Below are positions 1 through 7,302 of a stretch of 8,930 nucleotides of DNA, piece by piece. A model generated the notes under the pieces. That model searched no databases and was not told where the DNA came from. It worked only from the letters and a program-made list of their open reading frames with translations. This stretch comes from Bacillota bacterium. GTDB taxonomy: Bacteria; Bacillota; Limnochordia; Limnochordales; ZCTH02-B6. The position numbers were made by a program, and so were the translations under genes. The DNA lies in NCBI GenBank assembly GCA_003387805.1, contig QGSR01000065.1, positions 1 to 8,930 on the forward strand, read 5' to 3'. The stretch's first letter is position 1. The number at the start of each line of letters is the position of its first letter.

Positions 1-2200
1 GGGGGGCCGGGGGGGCGGGCAGGGCGACGGGGGGCGGCGGGCGGTGGCGCGGCAGGCGGCCCGGACCGAGCTGGGCGCCCGCCGGCGCGACGAGGAGGCC
101 GCGCGGGCGCAGCTGCAGGAGGTCCAGGCCCACCGCCGGGCTTTGGCGCGGCTGGAGGAGACGTACGCGGGCTATCACCCGGCGGTCAAAGCCGTGCTGG
201 GCGCGGCCGCGGAGCTGGGAGGGGTCCGGGGCACCGTCGCTCAGCTGCTGGACGTCCCCGCCCGCCTGGGCGCCGCGGTGCAGGCCGCGCTGGGCGGCGC
301 GGCGCAATACATCGTCGTGGACAACGAGGGGGCCGTGCTGCGGGCCATCGAGTACTTGCGCCGGCGCCGCGCCGGGCGGGCCACGTTTCTCGCTCTGGAC
401 ACGGTGCGGCCCCGCCGGTGGCCGTCCAGCGAGTTGGCCGCGCTGAAAGCGCCCGGCGCCGTGGGCGTCGCGTCGGAACTGGTGGACACGGACCCCGAAG
501 TGCGGCCCGTTATCGACTATTTGCTGGGCCGCATTCTGGTGGTGGAGACGCTGCCGGAGGCCCAGGCCATCGCGCGCACGCTGCCGTCGGGCCTGCGGCT
601 GGTGACATTGGCCGGGGACCTGCTGGTGCCGGGCGGGCCCGTGACGGGCGGCTCCGCGCCTTCGGCCGGCGGCGACGGCCTGCTGTCCCGGCGGCGGGAG
701 CAGCGGGAACTGGCGGCCCGGGAAGAGCGGGCCGCGGCCGAGCTGGCCCGCCGGGCCGACGCGGTCCGGGCCGCGCTGGAGCGGGTAAAGGCGCTGGAGC
801 AGACGGCCGCCTCCAGCCAGGACGACGTCCGGGCGGACACGCTCCTGGCCGCGGAGCGGCGCCAGCGCGTCGTGCGGCTGGAGGCCGAGGTGGAGCGGCT
901 GCAGGGCCAGCGGGACGCGGCCGGCGCCCGGCTGGAGGAGCTGGAGCGCCAGGCGGAGACGGACGAGTCGCGGGCCGCGGCCCTCCGGGACGAGCTGCAG
1001 CGGCTGGAGGAGCGCCGGCGGCAGCTGGAGGCCGCGGTCCGGCGGCTGGAGGAAGCGGGCCGGCGGGACGAAGCCGCCCGCCGGGAGCTGGTGGAGGCGG
1101 TGGCCGGGGTCCGGGCGCAGCTGGCCGCGAAGGAGGAGGCCATCGCCGCCGCGGTCCGGGAGCTGGAGCGCTGGCGCCGGGCGGGCGCGGACGCGGCCGA
1201 GCGGCGGCGCGCCCTCGCCGACGCTTTGCAGCGGCTGGAGGCGGAGCGGCGGGAGCTGGAGGACCAGCTGGGGCGGCTGCGGGCCGCGGCGCCGGCGCAG
1301 GAAGCCGCCGCCGAGCAGGCCAAAGAGCGGCTCGAACATCTGCGGGCGGCCCTGGCCGAAGCCGAGGTGCGGGGCCGGCAGGCCGCGGCGGAGGCCGCGG
1401 AGGCCGCCCGCCGGGTGGACGAGCTGAAGGAGCGGGTGTGGGCCGCGGAAGCCGCGGCGGCCCGGCACGCGTCGGCCTTGGACGGCGCCGCGCAAAGGCT
1501 GCTGGAGCTGGACTTGCGGCCCGAGCAGGCCGAAGACATCGCGCGGCAGGCCCGGGCCTCCATGCGCACCATTCGCGAGCTGGAGGAGGAGCTGGCCGCT
1601 TTGGGCGCCGTCAACCTGGGCGCCGAGCAGGAGCTGGCCGAGCTGACCGAGCGCCTGGGCTTCCTCGAGGAGCAGCGGCAGGATCTGGAGCGGGCCGCGG
1701 AAGATCTGGAACAGGCCATCCGGCGGCTGGATCGGGTCTCGCAGCAGCGATTCGACGAGACCTTCGCCCGGGTGGCCCAGCGGTTCGACGAGACGTTCCG
1801 CCGTCTTTTCGGCGGCGGGCGGGCCGAGCTGACGCTGCTGGACGACGGCGGCGTGGACGTGCACGTGCAGCTGCCCGGCAAGCGGTCCCGCCATCTTTTG
1901 GCCCTCTCGGGCGGCGAGCGGGCGCTGACGGCCATCGCGCTCATGTTCGCGCTGCTGAAAGTGCACCCGAGCCCGTTCTACGTGCTGGACGAGGTGGACT
2001 CGGCCCTGGACGAGGCCAACCTGGGGCGCTTTCAGGCGCTGCTGCGGGAGGCCGCGCAAGATTCCCAGTTTATCGTCATCACCCACCGCGCGACGACGAT
2101 GGAGGTGGCCGACACGCTGTACGGCGTGACGTCGGCCCAGGCCGGCGTGTCCACCGTCGTGTCCCTGAACCTGCAGGAAGCGGTGGCGAGCATCAGCTAG
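1..2200 (+). CDS. smc: Chromosome partition protein SMC, C-terminal part (5' end outside window)
   Basis: SMC is the ATPase of the bacterial condensin that, with ScpA and ScpB, compacts and segregates the nucleoid. The frame is open to the left edge (reading from base 2, about 732 codons), so the N-terminal Walker A head and most of the first coiled-coil arm are missing. Numbering from the GTG at 44, which is an internal valine and not a start: residues 1-45 are the end of arm one; about 46-210 are the hinge, with the glycine-rich VPGGPVTGGS element; about 210-520 are a long Glu/Arg/Leu/Ala-rich coiled coil; the rest is the C-terminal head. The head shows the ABC signature LSGGERA (621-627), Walker B with VLDEVDSALD (647-656) and FIVITHRATTMEVAD. 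The arm length after the hinge resembles B. subtilis SMC. ftsY follows 20 nt downstream, as in Firmicutes. The first ~14 codons are Gly/Arg-rich and unlike a coiled coil, so that edge is suspect. Identification is very secure. Confidence 0.97.
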   Translation, partial: GGRGGGQGDGGRRAVARQAARTELGARRRDEEAARAQLQEVQAHRRALARLEETYAGYHPAVKAVLGAAAELGGVRGTVAQLLDVPARLGAAVQAALGGAAQYIVVDNEGAVLRAIEYLRRRRAGRATFLALDTVRPRRWPSSELAALKAPGAVGVASELVDTDPEVRPVIDYLLGRILVVETLPEAQAIARTLPSGLRLVTLAGDLLVPGGPVTGGSAPSAGGDGLLSRRREQRELAAREERAAAELARRADAVRAALERVKALEQTAASSQDDVRADTLLAAERRQRVVRLEAEVERLQGQRDAAGARLEELERQAETDESRAAALRDELQRLEERRRQLEAAVRRLEEAGRRDEAARRELVEAVAGVRAQLAAKEEAIAAAVRELERWRRAGADAAERRRALADALQRLEAERRELEDQLGRLRAAAPAQEAAAEQAKERLEHLRAALAEAEVRGRQAAAEAAEAARRVDELKERVWAAEAAAARHASALDGAAQRLLELDLRPEQAEDIARQARASMRTIRELEEELAALGAVNLGAEQELAELTERLGFLEEQRQDLERAAEDLEQAIRRLDRVSQQRFDETFARVAQRFDETFRRLFGGGRAELTLLDDGGVDVHVQLPGKRSRHLLALSGGERALTAIALMFALLKVHPSPFYVLDEVDSALDEANLGRFQALLREAAQDSQFIVITHRATTMEVADTLYGVTSAQAGVSTVVSLNLQEAVASIS

Positions 2201-2206
2201 ACCGAG

Positions 2207-2213
2207 AAGGAGA
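2207..2213 (+). promoter_or_regulatory. Ribosome binding site of ftsY (AAGGAGA)
   Basis: AAGGAGA ends 7 nt before the GTG at 2221 and fixes that GTG as the ftsY start. No comparable site precedes the later in-frame ATG at 2396. This is one reason to treat the gene as frame-shifted and not as a short gene starting at 2396. Confidence 0.8.
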
Positions 2214-2220
2214 CGACGAC

Positions 2221-3145
2221 GTGGCGAAGCAAGGTGGTTGGCTGCAAAGGCTGCGCGAAGGCCTGAGCCGCACCCGCACGGGGCTCAAGGAGCGGGTGGA
2301 CGAGCTTTTGGGCGGCCGGGGCGGCCGCATCGACGAGTCGGTGTACGAAGGCTTGGAGGAAGCCCTCATTTTGGCCGACACGGGCGGCGGCCACCATGCG
2401 CATCATCGACGGCCTGCGCGAGCGGGTCAAGGAAGAGAAGCCCGCGGACGAGGAAGCGGTCAAGCGGCTGCTCCGGGAGGAAATCGCCGCGCTGCTGCGG
2501 CCTGTCGCGAGCCCGCTGGCGCAAAACCGCGACGGCCTGACGGCCATGCTCATCGTGGGCGTCAACGGCGCGGGGAAAACGACGACCATCGGCAAGCTCG
2601 CCCACCGGTTCCGCAGCCAGGGCAAGAAAGTGATCATCGGCGCGGCGGACACCTTCCGCGCCGCGGCCATCGAGCAGCTGCAAGTGTGGGGCGACCGCAC
2701 CGGCGCAACGGTTATCGCGCAGCAGGCGGGCGCGGACCCGGCCGCGGTGGCGTTTGACGCGGCCCAGGCCGCGCAGGCCCGGGGCGCGGACGTCCTCATG
2801 GTGGACACGGCGGGGCGCCTGCAGACCCGCTCCAACCTGATGGAGGAGCTCAGCAAAGTGCACCGGGTGCTGGTGAACCAGCTGGGGCGGCCGCTGGACG
2901 AAGTGCTGCTGGTCCTGGACGCGACGACGGGCCAGAACGGGCTTTCCCAGGCGCGGCTGTTCCGCGAGGCGGTGCCCGTCAGCGGCATCGCGCTGACCAA
3001 GCTGGACGGCACCGCCAAAGGCGGCGTTATCGTCGCCATCGCGGAAGAGCTGAAAGTGCCCGTCAAGCTGGTGGGGGTGGGCGAGCAGGTGGACGATCTT
3101 CAAGATTTTGACCCGGAGGCGTTCGCCGAGGCGCTGCTGGCTTGA
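2221..3145 (+). CDS. ftsY: Signal recognition particle receptor FtsY, with apparent frameshift
   Basis: FtsY is the membrane-associated GTPase that docks SRP-ribosome complexes at the Sec translocon by pairing with Ffh. The gene begins at GTG 2221 behind a good RBS. Its first frame encodes an amphipathic N-terminal helix and N-domain start, ending in VYEGLEEALILADTG. It then continues as Gly/His-rich nonsense, while the true continuation, MRIIDGLRERV, lies one frame over from ATG 2396. With the frame restored the protein is about 308 residues, a short FtsY lacking the long acidic A domain. In the second frame, counted from 2396, the G domain shows GVNGAGKTTT (55-64), DTFRAAAIEQLQVW, DTAGRL (137-142), TKLDGTAKGG (201-210) and the closing GVGEQVDDLQDFDPEAF. 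FtsY is normally essential, so a sequencing or assembly indel is likelier than a real loss. If real, only an N-truncated 249-residue protein (2396-3145) would be made. The family call is certain; the broken frame is seen directly. Confidence 0.95.
2383..2395 (+). other. Frameshift site in ftsY (about 2 nt missing)
   Basis: Reading switches from the frame of 2221 to the frame of 2396 within the G/C-only run that follows ACG at 2380. In B. subtilis FtsY, the ADVG motif is followed by four residues before the M of MELID. Here only 10 nt separate the last good Gly codon (2383-2385) from ATG 2396. Two missing bases would restore 12 nt and the exact family length, for example as Val-Ala-Ala-Thr. 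Skipping one base would also rejoin the frames but leaves the protein one residue short. No slippery A/T heptamer or downstream structure suggests programmed frameshifting. Confidence 0.75.
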
Positions 3146-3171
3146 CACGGCCGCGGTTCTTTGGATATACT
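3142..3171 (+). promoter_or_regulatory. Sigma-A type promoter for ylxM-ffh operon
   Basis: A perfect -35 TTGACA (3142-3147) and a near-perfect -10 TATACT (3166-3171) are separated by 18 nt. They sit in a locally AT-rich patch that stands out in this GC-rich sequence. The -35 overlaps the ftsY stop codon (TGA 3143-3145). The start of transcription would be near 3178-3180. The promoter would drive ylxM, ffh and probably the genes to trmD. It also argues against translation of ylxM from the TTG at 3161, which would lie inside the promoter. Confidence 0.8.
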
Positions 3172-3217
3172 GACACCTGTAAAGTTTCAAGGCTTAACAG
3201 AGGTGCTTTTACGCAAG

Positions 3218-3610
3218 GTGTCCACGTCCAAGAAGGTCCGCATGAACCTTCTCTACGACTTCTATGGCCAGCTGCTGACCAAGAAGCAGCGCACGTTTTT
3301 CGACCTGTACTACCAGGCCGACTTGTCCCTGGGCGAGATAGCGGCCCAGCACGACGTGACCCGCCAGGCGGTGTACGACATTTTGAAGCGGTCCGAGCGC
3401 GCCCTGGAGGAGTTCGAGGCCAAGCTGAACCTGGTGGACAAGTATTTGCGCGGCCAAAAGGTCATCCGGCAGGTCACGAAGGACCTGGAGGAGCTGGCCG
3501 ACGACATCGCGTCCATGGTGAGCGCGGACCGGGCCGAGGACGTGGCCGGCCGCATTCGCCGCATCGGGGACATGGTGCAGTCTTTGGCCGACGGCGAACA
3601 CGGAGCGTAG
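3218..3610 (+). CDS. ylxM: YlxM/p13-like SRP-associated helix-turn-helix protein
   Basis: This is the small YlxM/UPF0122 family protein encoded upstream of ffh in Firmicutes. Family members resemble sigma-factor region 4 and have been linked to SRP function. The match is clear: RMNLLYDFYGQLLTKKQ, then a helix-turn-helix with LSLGEIAAQHDVTRQAVYD, then KRSERALEEFEAKLNLV. The frame is open from TTG 3161, but that lies in the promoter -10 region. GTG 3218 gives the N-terminus that best matches B. subtilis YlxM (about eight residues before Arg-Met-Asn). AGAGGTG at 3199-3205 could serve it, although 12 nt away. GTG 3203 and ATG 3242 (AAGAAGG at 3230-3236, 5 nt away) are alternatives. From 3218 the protein is 130 residues, about 20 longer than in B. 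subtilis owing to a C-terminal tail. ffh starts 62 nt downstream. Identity is secure; the start is uncertain. Confidence 0.9.
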   Translation: MSTSKKVRMNLLYDFYGQLLTKKQRTFFDLYYQADLSLGEIAAQHDVTRQAVYDILKRSERALEEFEAKLNLVDKYLRGQKVIRQVTKDLEELADDIASMVSADRAEDVAGRIRRIGDMVQSLADGEHGA

Positions 3611-3672
3611 AGGCTTCCCGTGGCCGCGGCTTGGCGGGCGCGGCGCTACGACGCATCTGAGGCGGTGTCGCT

Positions 3673-5013
3673 TTGTTCAGCAACCTGGCTGAAAAACTGC
3701 AGACGGCTCTCGGCAAGCTGAGGGGCCGGGGCAAGCTCTCGGAAAAGGACGTGGACGAGGCGCTGCGGGAAGTGCGCCTGGCCTTGCTGGAGGCCGACGT
3801 CAACTTCCGCGTCGTCAAAGACTTCGTTGCCCGCGTCAAAGAGCGCGCGGTGGGCGAGGAAGTCATGCAGAGCCTGACGCCCGGCCAGCAAGTGATCAAG
3901 ATTGTGCACGAAGAGCTGACCGAGCTGATGGGCGGCAGCCACGCCCGGCTGCAGCTGACCGGCCGCACGCCCCACGTCATCATGATGGTGGGGCTGCAGG
4001 GCGCGGGCAAGACCACCTCCGCCGGCAAGCTGGCGGGCCTTTTGCGCCGGCAGGGCCACCGTCCCCTTTTGGTGGCCGCGGACGTGTACCGCCCCGCGGC
4101 CGTCAAGCAGCTGCAAGTGCTGGGCGAGCAGCTGAACGTGCCCGTCTTCTCGCTGGGCGACAAGCACGATCCGGTGGACATCGCCGGCGCGGCCGTCTCC
4201 CACGCGCGCGCGTACGGCAACGACATCGTCATCATCGACACCGCTGGCCGCCTGCACATCGATGACGAGCTCATGGAGGAGCTGGAGCGCATCGCGGCCG
4301 ACGTGGAGCCGAAGGAGACGCTGCTCGTGCTGGACGCGATGACGGGGCAGGAAGCCGTCAACGTGGCCGAGCGCTTCAACGAGCGCCTGGAGCTCACCGG
4401 CTTCATCATGACGAAAATGGACGGCGACGCCCGGGGCGGCGCGGCCCTGTCGGTGAAAGCCGTCGTGGGCAAGCCCATCAAGTTCGTCGGCGTCGGCGAA
4501 AAGCTGGACGCGCTGGAGCCTTTCCACCCCGAGCGCATGTCCTCCCGCATCCTGGGCATGGGCGACGTGCTGACGCTCATCGAGAAGGCCCAGGCCGCGG
4601 TGGATCAGGAAGCCGCGCGCAAAATGGCGGAGAAGCTGCGCACGGCCGACTTTACTTTCGACGATTTTCTCGAGCAGATGCAGCAGGTGCGCAAGATGGG
4701 CCCGCTGGATCAGCTGCTGGGCATGATTCCGGGGCTTTCCGGCGCCGGTCAGCTGAAGGGGCTGCAGGTGGACGAGAAAGAGCTGGTCAAGATGGAGGCC
4801 ATCATCCGGTCCATGACGCCCGAGGAGCGGGCCAACCCGTCCATCATCAAGGGCAGCCGCCGCCGGCGCATCGCCCGCGGCAGCGGCACCAAAGTGCAAG
4901 ACGTCAACCGTCTGCTCAAACAGTTCGAGCAGACGAAAACATTGTTCAAACAGCTGGGCGGCAAGGGCGGCCGCAGGGCCAGAGGCATGTTCGCCCGGCT
5001 GTTCCAGAGCTGA
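3673..5013 (+). CDS. ffh: Signal recognition particle protein Ffh (SRP54)
   Basis: Ffh is the GTPase of the SRP. It binds signal sequences and 4.5S/scRNA through its M domain and pairs with FtsY. The TTG start is preceded by AGGCGGTG (3660-3667), one mismatch from the ideal RBS and 5 nt away, and gives the expected N-terminus. The N domain (about 1-90) includes [13 protein letters not shown]. The G domain has GLQGAGKTT (107-115), [18 protein letters not shown] (189-194) and [10 protein letters not shown] (from 247). The M domain (about 300-446) has [13 protein letters not shown] and the RNA-binding [12 protein letters not shown] (from 395), and ends in a short Gln/Lys/Gly-rich tail. At 446 residues it has normal length and is complete. 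It lies 37 nt before rpsP and is probably transcribed with ylxM from the promoter at 3142. The call is certain. Confidence 0.98.
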   Translation: MFSNLAEKLQTALGKLRGRGKLSEKDVDEALREVRLALLEADVNFRVVKDFVARVKERAVGEEVMQSLTPGQQVIKIVHEELTELMGGSHARLQLTGRTPHVIMMVGLQGAGKTTSAGKLAGLLRRQGHRPLLVAADVYRPAAVKQLQVLGEQLNVPVFSLGDKHDPVDIAGAAVSHARAYGNDIVIIDTAGRLHIDDELMEELERIAADVEPKETLLVLDAMTGQEAVNVAERFNERLELTGFIMTKMDGDARGGAALSVKAVVGKPIKFVGVGEKLDALEPFHPERMSSRILGMGDVLTLIEKAQAAVDQEAARKMAEKLRTADFTFDDFLEQMQQVRKMGPLDQLLGMIPGLSGAGQLKGLQVDEKELVKMEAIIRSMTPEERANPSIIKGSRRRRIARGSGTKVQDVNRLLKQFEQTKTLFKQLGGKGGRRARGMFARLFQS

Positions 5014-5038
5014 GTTTGGCGCGAGCCGAGCAGGAAAC

Positions 5039-5046
5039 GGAGGTGA
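5039..5046 (+). promoter_or_regulatory. Ribosome binding site of rpsP (GGAGGTGA)
   Basis: GGAGGTGA is a full match to the 16S rRNA 3' end, with 4 nt to ATG 5051. It is the strongest RBS in the window, as expected for an abundant ribosomal protein. Confidence 0.85.
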
Positions 5047-5050
5047 CGAC

Positions 5051-5314
5051 ATGGCGGTTCGCATTCGTCTGAAGCGGATGGGCGCCAAAAAGCGGCCCTT
5101 CTACCGGCTGGTGGTGGCCGACTCCCGCGCCGCGCGCGACGGCCGGTTCATCGATCAGCTGGGCTGGTACAACCCCATCGCCGAGCCCGCGGAGTTTTCC
5201 GTGGACGAGGAGAAGGCGCTGGAATGGCTGCGCAAGGGCGCTCAGCCGTCCGACACGGCCCGGGACCTGCTCCGCAAGGCGGGCGTGTGGGAGAAGTTCA
5301 AGCCGGCGCAGTGA
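5051..5314 (+). CDS. rpsP: 30S ribosomal protein S16
   Basis: S16 is an early-binding component of the 30S subunit, needed for folding of the 16S rRNA 5' domain. The 87-residue protein shows the whole family pattern: [42 protein letters not shown] and a C-terminal segment around [21 protein letters not shown]. The start is fixed by the strong RBS and by the conserved N-terminus. Length is normal and no key position looks changed. It sits between ffh and the KH-domain gene, its usual Firmicute place. The 37 nt gap after ffh holds no visible promoter or terminator, so it is probably read from the ylxM promoter. Confidence 0.98.
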   Translation: MAVRIRLKRMGAKKRPFYRLVVADSRAARDGRFIDQLGWYNPIAEPAEFSVDEEKALEWLRKGAQPSDTARDLLRKAGVWEKFKPAQ

Positions 5315-5329
5315 CGGGGGGAGCGGCCC

Positions 5330-5560
5330 GTGAAGGAGCTTTTGGAGTACGTGGCCCGGCATCTGGTGGAGAAGCCGGAAGCCGTCGAGGTGCATGAAGT
5401 CATCGGCGAGCGGTCGGTGGTGCTGGAACTGCACGTGGACGAGGACGACCTGGGCCGTGTCATCGGCCGCAAAGGCCGGGTGGCCAAGGCGCTGCGCACG
5501 CTGATCAAGGCGGGCGCCGTGCGGGACGGCCGCCTCGTGCACGTGGAGATCGTCGACTGA
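5330..5560 (+). CDS. khpA: KH-domain RNA-binding protein KhpA (YlqC family)
   Basis: This is a 76-residue single KH-domain protein of the YlqC/KhpA family. In Gram-positive bacteria it pairs with KhpB (Jag/EloR) as an RNA-binding dimer affecting cell elongation and division. The KH signature is plain: DDLGRVIGRKGRVAKALRTL with the GRKG loop, followed by HVEIVD at the C-terminus as in B. subtilis YlqC. It starts at GTG 5330; GGGGGGAG (5316-5323) lies 6 nt upstream and 15 nt separate it from rpsP. Its position between rpsP and rimM is standard in Firmicutes. The ylqD gene that follows ylqC in B. subtilis is absent here. The family call is secure; the exact cellular role in this organism is inferred. 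Confidence 0.95.
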   Translation: MKELLEYVARHLVEKPEAVEVHEVIGERSVVLELHVDEDDLGRVIGRKGRVAKALRTLIKAGAVRDGRLVHVEIVD

Positions 5561-5575
5561 GCGCTGGAAGGGTTT

Positions 5576-6085
5576 ATGGACGATTTTGTTTCCATCGGCG
5601 AAGTGACCGCGCCCCACGGCGTGCGGGGGGAAGTGCGGGTCTGGCCGCGCACCGATTTCCCGGAGCGCTTCCAGCGTCTTGAGCGGGTGTTCGTGCGGCG
5701 GCCCGGCCGCGTGCCGCAGGAGCTGGCCGTGGAGCGGGCGAGGTTTCATAAGGGCTTCGTCATCGTGAAACTGGAGGGCGTGGACACACGGGACGACGCG
5801 GAAACGCTGCGCGGGGCGCTGCTGCAAGTGCCCGGCGACCAAGTGGTGCCGCTGCCCGAAGACCACTACTACGTCTTCCAGATCGTGGGGCTTGAGGTCG
5901 TGGACGAAGACGGGCGGGAGCTGGGCGTGGTGAAGGAAGTGCTGTTCACCGGCGCCAACGACGTCTACGTCGTGGAGAGGGCGGACGGCTCGGAGCTGCT
6001 GCTGCCGGCCGTCAAAGACGTGGTGCTCCGCGTCGACGTCGACGCGGGCCGCATGGTGGTCCGGCTGTTGCCGGGGCTGGAGTGA
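5576..6085 (+). CDS. rimM: Ribosome maturation factor RimM
   Basis: RimM assists late maturation of the 30S head domain by binding S19. The 169-residue protein has both family domains. The N-terminal RimM barrel contains [18 protein letters not shown] and the central [20 protein letters not shown]. The C-terminal PRC barrel runs from [13 protein letters not shown] through [20 protein letters not shown] to the end. The ATG at 5576 has GGAAGGG just upstream (5566-5572), rather close at 3 nt, but the protein alignment supports this start. It lies 15 nt after khpA and 4 nt before trmD, implying co-transcription and probable translational coupling with trmD. Length is normal. Confidence 0.96.
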   Translation: MDDFVSIGEVTAPHGVRGEVRVWPRTDFPERFQRLERVFVRRPGRVPQELAVERARFHKGFVIVKLEGVDTRDDAETLRGALLQVPGDQVVPLPEDHYYVFQIVGLEVVDEDGRELGVVKEVLFTGANDVYVVERADGSELLLPAVKDVVLRVDVDAGRMVVRLLPGLE

Positions 6086-6089
6086 CGGC

Positions 6090-6851
6090 ATGCGCATCGA
6101 CGTGTTGACGCTGTTTCCGGAAATGTTCACGGGCCCTCTGGACCACAGCATCGTGGGCCGCGCCCGGGAGCGGGGCATCCTCGACGTCCGCTTGACGAAC
6201 ATCCGGGACTTCGCCACGGACAAGCACCGCCAGGTGGACGACGCCCCCTACGGGGGCGGGCCCGGCATGGTGATGAAGCCCGAGCCCGTTTTCGCCGCGG
6301 TGGAGGCGGTCATCGCCCGGGCCCGGCAGGAAGGCGCGGCGGAACCTCCGCACGTCATCCTCCTGGACCCGCAGGGGTCCGTCTTCAGCCAGGCGCGGGC
6401 GTGGGAGCTGGCCGAAAAGGAACATCTCGTCCTGATTTGCGGGCATTACGAAGGCGTGGACGAGCGGGTGCGGACCCTCGCGGACGAAGAGCTGTCCATC
6501 GGCGACTTCGTCCTGACCGGCGGCGAGCTGCCGGCCATGGTGGTCATCGACGCGGTGTGCCGGCTGCTGCCGGGCGCCATCGGCGAGGCCGAATCGGCGC
6601 GGCAGGAGTCGTTTGAAGGCTTCGTGCTCGACCACCCGCACTACACCCGTCCCGCGGAGTTTCGCGGCATGGCGGTGCCCGAAGTGCTTCTGGGCGGCCA
6701 CCATGAAGAGATACGCCGCTGGCGGCGCAAAGAGGCGCTGCGGCGGACGATGCAAAGGCGGCCGGACCTGCTGGCCAAAGCGCCCTTGTCCGAGGAGGAC
6801 CTGCGCTTCCTGGAGGAGCTGCGGGCCGAGGCCGAGGGCGGCGAGCCGTGA
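6090..6851 (+). CDS. trmD: tRNA (guanine-N1-)-methyltransferase TrmD
   Basis: TrmD uses S-adenosylmethionine to methylate G37 of tRNAs with a G at position 36, preventing +1 frameshifts. It is a SPOUT-class trefoil-knot enzyme working as a dimer. The 253-residue protein shows [13 protein letters not shown] at the start, [16 protein letters not shown] (51-66), [11 protein letters not shown] (91-101), [13 protein letters not shown] (115-127), [20 protein letters not shown] (137-156) and DHPHYTRP (181-188). The knot and cofactor-loop motifs are all present. The segment before HPHYTRP reads RQESFEG, with Glu where I recall most homologs having the catalytic Asp of a DSF motif. The start lies 4 nt after the rimM stop, with a purine-rich GGGGCTGGAG inside the rimM end. 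rplS follows after 87 nt, the usual trmD-rplS order, but with its own promoter. Confidence 0.97.
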   Translation: MRIDVLTLFPEMFTGPLDHSIVGRARERGILDVRLTNIRDFATDKHRQVDDAPYGGGPGMVMKPEPVFAAVEAVIARARQEGAAEPPHVILLDPQGSVFSQARAWELAEKEHLVLICGHYEGVDERVRTLADEELSIGDFVLTGGELPAMVVIDAVCRLLPGAIGEAESARQESFEGFVLDHPHYTRPAEFRGMAVPEVLLGGHHEEIRRWRRKEALRRTMQRRPDLLAKAPLSEEDLRFLEELRAEAEGGEP

Positions 6852-6854
6852 TTG

Positions 6855-6883
6855 TTGTCGGACGGCGGACCCCGTGATAAAAT
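6855..6883 (+). promoter_or_regulatory. Probable sigma-A promoter with extended -10 for rplS
   Basis: The -10 TAAAAT (6878-6883) is preceded by TG plus one base (6875-6877), an extended -10. TTGTCG (6855-6860) lies exactly 17 nt upstream as a 4/6 -35. The block begins 4 nt after the trmD stop codon. Transcription would start near 6890 and leave a leader of about 49 nt before rplS. This would let L19 be expressed separately from the upstream operon. Confidence 0.6.
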
Positions 6884-6889
6884 AGCGTG

Positions 6890-6938
6890 GTCCACAAGGA
6901 TCAGCCGAGGAGCAAGTGGCTGCGAGGAGTGAAACGCA
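6890..6938 (+). promoter_or_regulatory. rplS 5' leader with small hairpin and RBS
   Basis: The predicted leader contains an inverted repeat CAGCC (6902-6906) / GGCTG (6918-6922) with an 11-nt purine-rich loop. The RBS GAGGAG (6924-6929) follows, 9 nt before ATG 6939. Bacillus species carry an autoregulatory L19 leader in this place. The position fits, but I cannot confirm that this short stem matches that family. Confidence 0.3.
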
Positions 6939-7283
6939 ATGGACATTATCCGGTCCATCGAGCAGGAGCAGATTCGCACGGACCGGCCGGACTTCGGGCC
7001 GGGCGACACCGTCCGCGTCCACGTGAAAGTGGTGGAGGCGGACCGGGAGCGCATCCAGGTGTTTGAAGGCGTCGTCCTGCGCCGCAAAGGCGGCGGCCTG
7101 CAGGAGACGTTCACCGTGCGCAAGCTGTCCGGCGGCGTGGGTGTGGAGCGCGTCTTCCCGCTGCATTCGCCGCGCGTGGACAAGATCGAAGTGGTGCGGC
7201 GGGGCCGGGTGCGCCGCGCGAAGCTTTACTATCTGCGTGATCGGGTCGGCCGGGCGGCCCGGGTGCGCGAGCGCCGCTCCTGA
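6939..7283 (+). CDS. rplS: 50S ribosomal protein L19
   Basis: L19 is a 50S protein at the 30S-50S interface. The 114-residue protein matches throughout: [62 protein letters not shown] and [20 protein letters not shown] followed by YYLRD. The ATG is preceded by GAGGAG (6924-6929). Length is typical, with a basic C-terminus ending in RERRS. It sits after trmD, as in most bacteria, but appears to have its own promoter upstream. A terminator-like hairpin folds over its stop codon, so it may be a largely single-gene transcript with partial readthrough into lepB. Confidence 0.98.
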   Translation: MDIIRSIEQEQIRTDRPDFGPGDTVRVHVKVVEADRERIQVFEGVVLRRKGGGLQETFTVRKLSGGVGVERVFPLHSPRVDKIEVVRRGRVRRAKLYYLRDRVGRAARVRERRS

Positions 7284-7302
7284 AAAGGTGCGGCGCTCTT
7301 TC
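7269..7302 (+). terminator. Terminator-like hairpin over the rplS stop codon
   Basis: GAGCGCCGC (7269-7277) and GCGGCGCTC (7290-7298) form a perfect 9-bp GC-rich stem. Inside it, after a T/T mismatch, CCT (7279-7281) pairs with AGG (7286-7288) around a GAAA tetraloop. The following tract is TTTCCTGT, a weak U-run, so termination may be partial. The 5' arm encodes the last L19 residues and the stop codon lies at the apex. Confidence 0.55.

Noticed and set aside
700..1500. Repeated CGGCTGGAG-like stretches suggesting tandem repeats
   Set aside because: They arise from Glu/Leu/Arg heptads of the SMC coiled coil with biased codons. There is no fixed period or identical unit.
517..1944. Long open frame on the - strand opposite the SMC coiled coil (about 475 codons, Ser/Arg/Ala-rich)
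   Set aside because: It is the complement of GC-rich codons in a certain gene. The composition is low-complexity Ser/Arg/Ala and there is no recognisable domain.
418..2220. Open + strand frame running through smc in another phase toward ftsY
   Set aside because: It is Gly/Arg/Ala-rich shadow translation. Only its part after 2221 is real (the FtsY N-terminus).
2383..2395. Programmed ribosomal frameshifting in ftsY
   Set aside because: There is no slippery heptamer or stimulatory element, and a +1 slip would give a protein one residue shorter than the family. A 2-nt deletion or sequencing error fits better.
3179..3212. Possible leader stem GTAAA / TTTAC upstream of ylxM
   Set aside because: Only five AT pairs across a long loop; too weak to support a riboswitch or attenuator.
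3142..3660. Open frame in another phase over ylxM (about 172 codons)
   Set aside because: It overlaps the clear YlxM frame and has Gly/Arg/His-rich composition without homology features.
3646..5088. Long open frame on the - strand opposite ffh (about 480 codons)
   Set aside because: Ffh on the + strand is unmistakable. The antisense frame is His/Gln/Leu-rich shadow sequence without a motif. Similar long antisense frames occur opposite rimM, trmD and lepB/rbgA for the same reason.
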